Assembly (NCBI GenBank): GCA_021791715.1
Contig: JAJYWB010000035.1
Span: 1-60,012, forward strand
Direction: 5' to 3'
DNA from: Planctomycetota bacterium
GTDB taxonomy: Bacteria > Planctomycetota > Planctomycetia > Isosphaerales > Isosphaeraceae
Length of the DNA stretch: 60,012 nucleotides
Below the pieces are notes generated by a model. The model ran no database searches and had not been told where the DNA came from. It worked only from the letters and a program-made list of their open reading frames with translations. Made by a program: the position numbers and the translations under genes. This document shows positions 54,501 through 60,012 of this stretch, one piece after another. Numbering within the stretch: the stretch's first letter is position 1; every line of letters starts with the position of its first letter.

Positions 54501-56082
54501 TTCTTACGGCCTCCTGCGGTTCGACGCGCGACACGATCAAAACCTCTATCGGCTTGGACCTCCTCGAATGATCTCTCGCCTCGGCGCCGACGGCGGCGAC
54601 GTCGCCGCGAGTCGCGACGGTCGCGTAATCGTAGGAACATTCTTTAATCAAGGAGCGTTCGCGTTCTTGAGCGATCGACCCGACGAACCCGTATCGCTCG
54701 GCCCGCAAAAGGACGTTCGAGGCGTCGCGGTAAGCCCCGACGGCCGTTGGGCCGCGACCGTCTCTCATATCGGTATCAACCCCGCCGTTTATGTGTGGGC
54801 GACCGCGACGGGGAAACGAGTCGCCGTTTTAAACACCCCCGGAGGTTCGTCGGCGCGATTCAGCCCCGACGGTCGCCGACTTGTTACAAGTTCCAACGGC
54901 TGCAAACTTTGGGAGGTCGGATCTTGGCGATTGATCCGCGAATTTGAACCGAAAAGCGGATCGATCGAATTCGATCCCTCGGGATCGACGCTCGCGGTCT
55001 GTGTCGGCACCCAGGTATGTTTGTATGATCCTAATACCGGGATTCGCTCCGCGACGCTCGAATCGCCGACCTCGGGAATCACCCATAACGTCGCCTTCTC
55101 GCCCGACGGTTCTCGCCTGGCCGTCAACGATACGCAATCGCACGACATCCTGATTTGGGATTTGACGCGCATCCGCCGCGAACTCGACGAGCTTGGGCTA
55201 AACTGGCGTACCTCGGCCGAAAATGCGAATAACGCGGCGAATCTCGATCGTTCGATTCCGCCCGATGAATCTTCAACCGACCGATCGACGCGATCCGTTC
55301 CGCCGATTCCGATCCGGCTGGAAATCGACGGAACCGAGGCTTCCGACATCCTCAGGCTCAAGTCGTTACGACGGATGAAAGACGATCGTCGCGCCGTCTA
55401 CCGATTCTTTCATTCTCGGCTGAATTCCTCTGACGAATATCACCGACGGGCGCGCGATTGGGCGCGGTTGGGACAATGGAACGCGGCTCGAGTCGACGCC
55501 GAATCGGCGGCGCGCGATCGACCCGAAGATCCTCGCCGGATCGCCTTGGCGGCGATCTGCGCCTACCAATCAGGGGATGATCAATTTGCCGTTTCGTGGA
55601 TGCGTCGAGCCGCGGCGATCGATCCCGACGATCCTTATTCGCTCAATACGTTCGCCTGGTATCTGCTCAATTCCAAACGATCGTCGCGCGACGACTTCAA
55701 AACCGCTCTCGCCGCGGCTCGAAAGGCGGTCGCGCTCGCTCCGCGAGAGCGAATGATCCGAAACACGCTCGCTCTCGCGCTCGCTCGCCTCGGTCGCTAC
55801 GAAGAAGCCGTCGGGGCGATCGGACAACCCGAATCGTTCGATCTCTGGGATCGTTTAGTGCTCGCGCCTTGTTATCACCGGATGGGACAAACGCTTTCGG
55901 CGCGCGAATCGCTCGATCGGGCGATCCGCGCGATCGAGACCGATTCCAAAATGACTCCGCGCGATCGCGACGACGCGAAAGCTCTCGTCGCCGAGGCCGA
56001 AAAAATCCTGGCGTCGCCGAGCGATCGAGCCGTCGACGTCGAAATCAAAACGTATCAAATCGACGCGGTCCCGATCAAATAG
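51595..56082 (+). CDS. Membrane Ser/Thr kinase with WD40 and TPR sensor region
   Basis: A 1495-residue protein. An N-terminal helical part (1-100, ERYRAGERPSLTDLIDRHPEFADSLRELFPALVELE) is typical of sigma-coupled planctomycete kinases. Kinase: IGVGGMGIVYEAEH 114-127, Lys137, HRDIKPSN 335-342, DFG 355-357, GTLRFMAPE 375-383. An insert of about 105 residues (200-305) splits the lobes. One membrane segment follows at about 495-520 (FAAALLTTLLAIGATTAAFVY). The outer part holds WD40-like repeats with recurring FxPDGRRxA/V motifs (about 620-1190), then TPR-like helices to the end. It probably senses an external signal and acts on the coupled sigma factor. Confidence 0.9.
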   Translation: MNRFPDQLALCDFDGLGRIVDSFLERYRAGERPSLTDLIDRHPEFADSLRELFPALVELEGIGRKIANETYIYSYIEKPPADATVPLGVDSAHCAVRLADLPERLGEYRILRRIGVGGMGIVYEAEHESLKNRVALKVMHPRFRTDRNHLDRFYVEARSAAGLHHTNIVGVFDYGDENGVPYYAMQFIDGLSLDKVIADLRRIRAATPLESSCNDKIFVSKNEQSLTQSIVAGLHTGRFESFRDRTNALDLNRTCSYESLNISTPIEDRADFDRVEAAPVDERSQPFETSRSESASFASSSFCGSTEGRYYREAARLCSRVADALDHAHRRGVLHRDIKPSNLLLDAMGNVWVTDFGLAKIAEDEDLSNSHDLVGTLRFMAPERFEGVSDPGVDIYALGATLYELITLKPAFDENDHARLIERILHDPPTPPRRIDRRIPRDLETIVLKSLAKDPDARFANAKEFADELRRFVEGRPIRSRPVSLIERLWRWCKREPWLACANFAAALLTTLLAIGATTAAFVYKKQAELLGVERIKTNQALIDSYIGEASASRYSGRPGRRFDTLKAVSEARRLLKEMNSNAPSKRCAKLRDLAIAALALPDIRIDRTYYEPLDYQSSSDIDPDWSRYALTDRSGNCVVLRASDGAEVCRIPNQGAASVCAPLFAPDGRSLALRYEDGRLALLRFDADNPRLVAELPAGSASVHSVDFRGDGGALIFASFDHIPTLLDVISGRKRELSGDRNPIDRAAFHPDGRRISVAFNQNNKHSIEIWNLENPDPIASFEPPANVHHIRWSPDGVRFAAACDNSRIYIYRIDLPRSKPLVLEGLNNHGLIVGFNHRGDLLASNGWEGVLRLWDPRTGRRLPTHIGGGSPRFSRDDRRFGFGRSGNALRDYEVESARELTIIPGDPDPSRDHYQLAFAPDGRILAARAKYGLKFIDFKARESLAEIAPLGWSSEAFDSNGSLFTFGSYGLLRFDARHDQNLYRLGPPRMISRLGADGGDVAASRDGRVIVGTFFNQGAFAFLSDRPDEPVSLGPQKDVRGVAVSPDGRWAATVSHIGINPAVYVWATATGKRVAVLNTPGGSSARFSPDGRRLVTSSNGCKLWEVGSWRLIREFEPKSGSIEFDPSGSTLAVCVGTQVCLYDPNTGIRSATLESPTSGITHNVAFSPDGSRLAVNDTQSHDILIWDLTRIRRELDELGLNWRTSAENANNAANLDRSIPPDESSTDRSTRSVPPIPIRLEIDGTEASDILRLKSLRRMKDDRRAVYRFFHSRLNSSDEYHRRARDWARLGQWNAARVDAESAARDRPEDPRRIALAAICAYQSGDDQFAVSWMRRAAAIDPDDPYSLNTFAWYLLNSKRSSRDDFKTALAAARKAVALAPRERMIRNTLALALARLGRYEEAVGAIGQPESFDLWDRLVLAPCYHRMGQTLSARESLDRAIRAIETDSKMTPRDRDDAKALVAEAEKILASPSDRAVDVEIKTYQIDAVPIK

Positions 56083-56190
56083 ATCGTACCCGGTTCCGGG
56101 AGAATCGCGGATATCATCAAGCCGTTTTCACGTCGTCGCCGACGATTTTAGCGCCAATGCACGTTCACTTCTTCAATCAAAGGAGCGGTT

Positions 56191-59100
56191 ATGTTTAGCA
56201 CGAACGGAAGATTTCGCTTGTTTTTGACCGCGGTCGCGGCGGCTTCGCTCGCGATTTCCGCGGGGCTCGCGGCGGCGACCGAGATTCGCGACGGTCGCGG
56301 CGACTCGATTCGGGCCGGCGATCGCGTTATCCAGAAGTCGCGAGATTTTCGGCTTCGGATCGGCTCGCGAATCGTCGAGGAAAGTCGTGATTCTTTAAAC
56401 ATTTATCGAGTCGAGCGCGTCGAGGGGTCGTGGCTTTGGCTTTACGCCGACGGATTCGCCGGATGGGGATCGGCGAGCGAGGTCGTTCCGGTCGATCGAG
56501 CGATCGATTTTTACACCAGGGCGATCGAGGTCGATCCTCTCGACGATTGGGCCTTCGAGGCCAGAGGAGTCGTTTTCCTCGAAACGCAAGGCGATTTTGA
56601 TCGCGCGTTCGACGATTTCCACGTCGTCGTGCAGCTCAATCCGACAAGTTCCGCCTACAACAATCAAGGATATGCTCGATTTGCCAGAAAAGAATACGAT
56701 AAGGCGATCCGCGATTACGATCAAGCGATCGGTCTCGATCCCCAAGCCTACGTCTCGTATTACAACCGAGGAAACGCGTGGTTCGCCGTCAAGAATTACG
56801 AGCGAGCGAGCGACGATTTCGATCGCGCAATTCTAATTAATCCTAAATATGCGCCTGCGTATATTAGCCGAGCCGTATGTCGAACGGCGCTCAAGCGATA
56901 CCCGAGCGCGATCGCCGATTTCAACGAGGCGATCAAGATCGATCCCAAAAACGTTCAGGCGTACGTCGATCGCGGGATCGCTCGAATCGATATCCTCGAT
57001 TTCGATAATGCGATCGCCGATTACTCGAGGGCGATCGATCTCGATCCCGTAAACGTTCGCGCGCGATCGTTACGCGGAGACGCTTTCGCCGCGAAAAAAC
57101 GGTACGACGAGGCGATCGCCGATTACTCGAGGGCGATCGAACTCGATCCCGCGAACGCTCGAGCGTACTCGAGCCGCGGATCCGCCTGGTCGGCCAAAAA
57201 AGAATATGATAAGGCGATCGCCGATTACACCGAGGCGATCCGGCTCGATCCCCAAAACGGCGAAACGTTTTTCCGCCGCGGCGCGGCCTGGAGCGGAGCG
57301 AACGAACCCGATAAGGCGCTCGCCGATTCGATCGAGGCGATCCGGCGCGAACCCCAGGAGGTCGTCGCATACATCGTCGACGAAGCCTCATGGAACGGCA
57401 AAGACGAATACCGCCGAAAAGCGATCGCCGAGTACGTCGAAAAAATCCTCGTCGAGCCCAAATCCCCCTTCGATTACGACAATCGAGGCGTTTACTGGAT
57501 GAATAAAAAAATGTATGAAAAAGCGATCGGCGATTTCACCGCGGCGATCGGGCTCGACCCGAATTTCTCTCGTTGCTATGTTCATCGAGGAAAATGTTGG
57601 ATCGATCGAGAGGAATACGGACTCGCGATCGGCGATTTCACCGCGGCGATCAAGCTCGATCCCGAATTCGTCGAAGCGTATGTCCGGCGAAGCGTCGCTT
57701 TGCGGGGGACGAAACGGTTCGACGAGGCGATCGCCGACTGCGACACGGCGATTCGAATCGACCCGACCCTCTCCGTCGCGTACCTTCACCGCGCCGTCGC
57801 GAATTTCGCCGAGAAACAAACCGCGAAGGCGATCGCCGATTGCAATCGAGCGATCAGGATCAATCCCAGGAGCGCCGACGCATACCTGCTCCGCGGAGCC
57901 GTTCAAGAATATAATAATCAACCGTTTAAAGCGATCGACGATTATTCCGCCGCGATTATGATCGGCCCCGCCGACGCTTGTCTCCATCTGGTGAGAGGAC
58001 GCGTCTGGTACTCGATGAAACGCTACGATCAAGCGATCGAAGACTGCGACCGCGCAATCCAGATCGATCGCCTCCACGCCGACGCCTACGCCTGCCGAGC
58101 GATCGTTCGATCCGCCAAAAAAGATTTCGACAAGGCGCTCGACGATTGTAATCGTGCGATCGAGCTTTCAGATACAACCGCTCACGCTAAAGTTATCCAA
58201 AGTATGATTTACGTCGCCCGCGGAGATTGCTCCAGGGCGATCGCGGTTTGCGACGATGTCATCAAAATGTACAAGAAAATGTTCTACGATGTTTCCAAAA
58301 TGTCGAGCGTCGACGATTTGACGAATAATCAAGTCGATAACGTCGGAGCGATTCGTATCGACGAATTCTCGCAACCGACGACGCTCGATTATCGAATGCT
58401 CACACGAGCGATCGTAACGCGCGGCGACGCGCTGTTCGTCAAGAAAAAATTCGACAAGGCCTTCGAAGATTACAACGACCCCTTGATCGATATGACGAAA
58501 TACGATCGCTTCGAACGCTATTATTCGGATTTCGTGTCGAGGTTCGACGCGATCGCCTCGGCCGCGACCGATCGATTCCATCCCCAACTCTTGTACCTCG
58601 ACGAAGAAACGCCGTTTTACCGGAAAGGATTGATTCGACTCTCGAGTCGCGAATTCGACGCCGCGATCGCCGATTTCGATCGCGCGATCGAAATCGATCC
58701 GACCGATGTCGCCGCATACCAAAAAAGGGGCTCGACTCGGTTGGCTCTGAAACAATACGACCGAGCGATCGCCGATTTCGACGCCGTGCTCGAAATCGAT
58801 TTCTGGAACGTCGACGCCTTAACAATGCGCGCAACGGCCCTCGTCGCATCGAATCATTTCGATCAGGCGATCGACGATTTGAACGAAGCGATTCGCCTCG
58901 CTCCCAGACTCGTTTCGGCGTACGCGATTCGCGGATTCGCATTCGCGAAAACCAATCAATTCGAAAAAGCTATCGATGATTATAACACGATTATTCAGCT
59001 CGATCCCCGAAACATCGAGGCTTACAAATCTCGCGCCTTCGCCTGGTTCGTTTTAATGCGATACGACAAGGCGCTCGCCGATTATAACGACGTCGTTCGA

Positions 59101-59580
59101 CTCGAACCCGGCGACGAACAGGCCCAATACGGCGGATTGATCGTCGGCCTCGTTTTGAGACGAAACGACGTGCTCGACGCCGCTCGCTCGGCGATCGATC
59201 TTTTAAACAACCGAGCCGAAACCAAAGCGAGAATCGCGTTGACAGGGCATTTCGCGGCGCGTCGCTCGGGCAAAAACGACGAGGCGCGGCGGTTCCTCAT
59301 CCAGGCGCGCTCCGATCACGACGATACGAATTGGCCCGCCCCCGTCGCTATGTATTTGCTCAATCGCTTGCATGAGCATACCCTTTTAGCTCTCGCCGAC
59401 GACCCGGAGAAAATGACCGAAGCTCGTTGTTATCTCGGCCTCGACGAGGAACTGAAGGGAGAAATTGAACGCGCGATCGACCATTTCCGTTGGGTCGAGA
59501 AGAACGGAAATCGTTCTTCGATGCATTATGCGTTCGCGCTCGCCGAACTTGATCGATTGAGCCGGATTTCGAAGAAGTAG
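56191..59580 (+). CDS. Exported protein with an SH3-like start and about 25 TPR repeats
   Basis: A 1129-residue protein behind AGGAG. Signal peptide 1-29, then an SH3-like beta part (about 30-95, RAGDRVIQKSRDFRLRIG...VERVEGSWLWLYADGFAGWGSASEVVPVDRAIDFY). From about 95 to the end runs a near-continuous TPR array with the core YDKAIADYxxAIxLDPxxxxAYxxRGxAW. The repeats are very alike, which shows as recurring GCGATCGCCGATT blocks about 102 bases apart. One stretch (about 690-800) deviates from the repeat. It lies 108 bases after the kinase and in the same direction, so it may be part of the same signalling unit. Likely a scaffold outside the cytoplasm. Confidence 0.88.
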   Translation: MFSTNGRFRLFLTAVAAASLAISAGLAAATEIRDGRGDSIRAGDRVIQKSRDFRLRIGSRIVEESRDSLNIYRVERVEGSWLWLYADGFAGWGSASEVVPVDRAIDFYTRAIEVDPLDDWAFEARGVVFLETQGDFDRAFDDFHVVVQLNPTSSAYNNQGYARFARKEYDKAIRDYDQAIGLDPQAYVSYYNRGNAWFAVKNYERASDDFDRAILINPKYAPAYISRAVCRTALKRYPSAIADFNEAIKIDPKNVQAYVDRGIARIDILDFDNAIADYSRAIDLDPVNVRARSLRGDAFAAKKRYDEAIADYSRAIELDPANARAYSSRGSAWSAKKEYDKAIADYTEAIRLDPQNGETFFRRGAAWSGANEPDKALADSIEAIRREPQEVVAYIVDEASWNGKDEYRRKAIAEYVEKILVEPKSPFDYDNRGVYWMNKKMYEKAIGDFTAAIGLDPNFSRCYVHRGKCWIDREEYGLAIGDFTAAIKLDPEFVEAYVRRSVALRGTKRFDEAIADCDTAIRIDPTLSVAYLHRAVANFAEKQTAKAIADCNRAIRINPRSADAYLLRGAVQEYNNQPFKAIDDYSAAIMIGPADACLHLVRGRVWYSMKRYDQAIEDCDRAIQIDRLHADAYACRAIVRSAKKDFDKALDDCNRAIELSDTTAHAKVIQSMIYVARGDCSRAIAVCDDVIKMYKKMFYDVSKMSSVDDLTNNQVDNVGAIRIDEFSQPTTLDYRMLTRAIVTRGDALFVKKKFDKAFEDYNDPLIDMTKYDRFERYYSDFVSRFDAIASAATDRFHPQLLYLDEETPFYRKGLIRLSSREFDAAIADFDRAIEIDPTDVAAYQKRGSTRLALKQYDRAIADFDAVLEIDFWNVDALTMRATALVASNHFDQAIDDLNEAIRLAPRLVSAYAIRGFAFAKTNQFEKAIDDYNTIIQLDPRNIEAYKSRAFAWFVLMRYDKALADYNDVVRLEPGDEQAQYGGLIVGLVLRRNDVLDAARSAIDLLNNRAETKARIALTGHFAARRSGKNDEARRFLIQARSDHDDTNWPAPVAMYLLNRLHEHTLLALADDPEKMTEARCYLGLDEELKGEIERAIDHFRWVEKNGNRSSMHYAFALAELDRLSRISKK

Positions 59581-59732
59581 TACCAAATAAGTATGATACG
59601 TTTTTTGTCGATCCAATCGACGTCGTGTCGACGAACGTCGATTCGGTGATCGCGCGAGAGTGTTTTGCGGGGCTTATCCCTTCCGGGAGGACGAAACCTT
59701 CCGGGAGGGACATTCTCTGAATTAGTTATTCT

Positions 59733-60012
59733 TATATCATGATTAGTCAGAAAATCCGGCTCGGACGACGCCTCGACGTCGCGGATAAGACCGACGCGTT
59801 CGGCGATCCGGCGGGAGGGCGAACCGCCGTGTGAGCCCGCTTTATATGATGATCAATCAGAAAATCCGGCTCGGTCGACGCCTCGACGTCTCGGATAAGA
59901 CCGACGCGTTCGGCGATCCGGCGGGAGGGCGAACCGCCGTGTGAGCCCGATTTATATCATGATCAATCAGAAAAGCCGGCTCGGACGACGCCTCGACGTC
60001 GCGGATAAGACC
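59733..60012. repeat. 110-bp tandem repeat, at least 2.5 copies, leaving the window
   Basis: Units begin at TTATAT(C/G)ATGAT: 59733, 59843 and 59953 (period 110). Each contains GTCAGAAAA or ATCAGAAAA, CGGCTCGG(A/T)CGACGCCTCGACGTC, and a GGGAGGGCGAACCGCCGTGTGAGCC core related to the REP-like element at 50301-50490. Differences are few, so amplification is recent. No gene is seen after 59580. Confidence 0.9.

Noticed and set aside
59733..60012. Possible CRISPR array at the right end
   Set aside because: The whole 110-base unit is repeated with hardly any variable part.

Overview
The window looks like chromosomal DNA of a planctomycete, most likely a member of the Isosphaerales, although the assignment rests on gene content only. 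The pointers are: exported proteins that begin with a short basic stretch followed by an LExR-type motif (LEAREML, LETRDLP, LEVRETP, LEDRTAP, LESRRLL); large Ser/Thr kinases fused to WD40, TPR or ATPase modules; an ECF sigma factor overlapping a kinase gene; CRTAC1-type FG-GAP/ASPIC proteins; and a RoxA-like dihaem cytochrome. The DNA is fairly GC-rich and very rich in CGATCG, with scattered AT-rich patches. No phage genes, integrase, transposase, CRISPR array or rRNA were seen.

Region 1 (1-8.4 kb, minus strand): a stop-interrupted Rpn/transposase-like gene, a small membrane protein, a zinc-ribbon protein, LarE with a cysteine desulfurase upstream, a 67-residue membrane protein, and a 1316-residue kinase-ATPase-TPR protein.

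Region 2 (8.5-10.5 kb, plus strand): a two-gene unit behind a good promoter, encoding a DUF3696-like AAA/ABC-type ATPase and a PIN-like nuclease. It has an AT-rich interior and stands apart from its neighbours. It is the best candidate here for a poorly described conflict or defence module.

Region 3 (10.5-17.9 kb, minus strand): acetoacetate decarboxylase-family protein, dihaem cytochrome lipoprotein, patatin phospholipase, Na+/H+ antiporter, ECF sigma factor and a Tat-exported ferritin-like protein. A repeat-filled gap of about 1.2 kb follows.

Region 4 (19-27.5 kb, plus strand): a TolC-like channel, three tandem paralogous secreted proteins of unknown function, a thioredoxin-fold exported protein with a terminator, and a nucleoside salvage pair (CNT transporter and purine nucleoside phosphorylase).

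Region 5 (27.5-46.8 kb): a large Ig-like surface protein (minus), two tandem CRTAC1 proteins, a 1459-residue surface protein, and a trypsin-like protease whose C-terminal domain is shared with the next gene.

Region 6 (46.9-60 kb): a TPR lipoprotein-like gene, tRNA-Leu(UAG), a Tat-exported FAD oxidoreductase, then sigma factor, kinase-WD40-TPR and TPR protein in one direction, ending in a 110-bp tandem repeat that leaves the window.

A pattern across regions 4 and 5 is that three genes (CNT transporter, Ig-like protein, 1459-residue surface protein) are followed by tandem copies of their own 3' end, including the stop codon. All functional statements are from reading motifs; no database search was possible.
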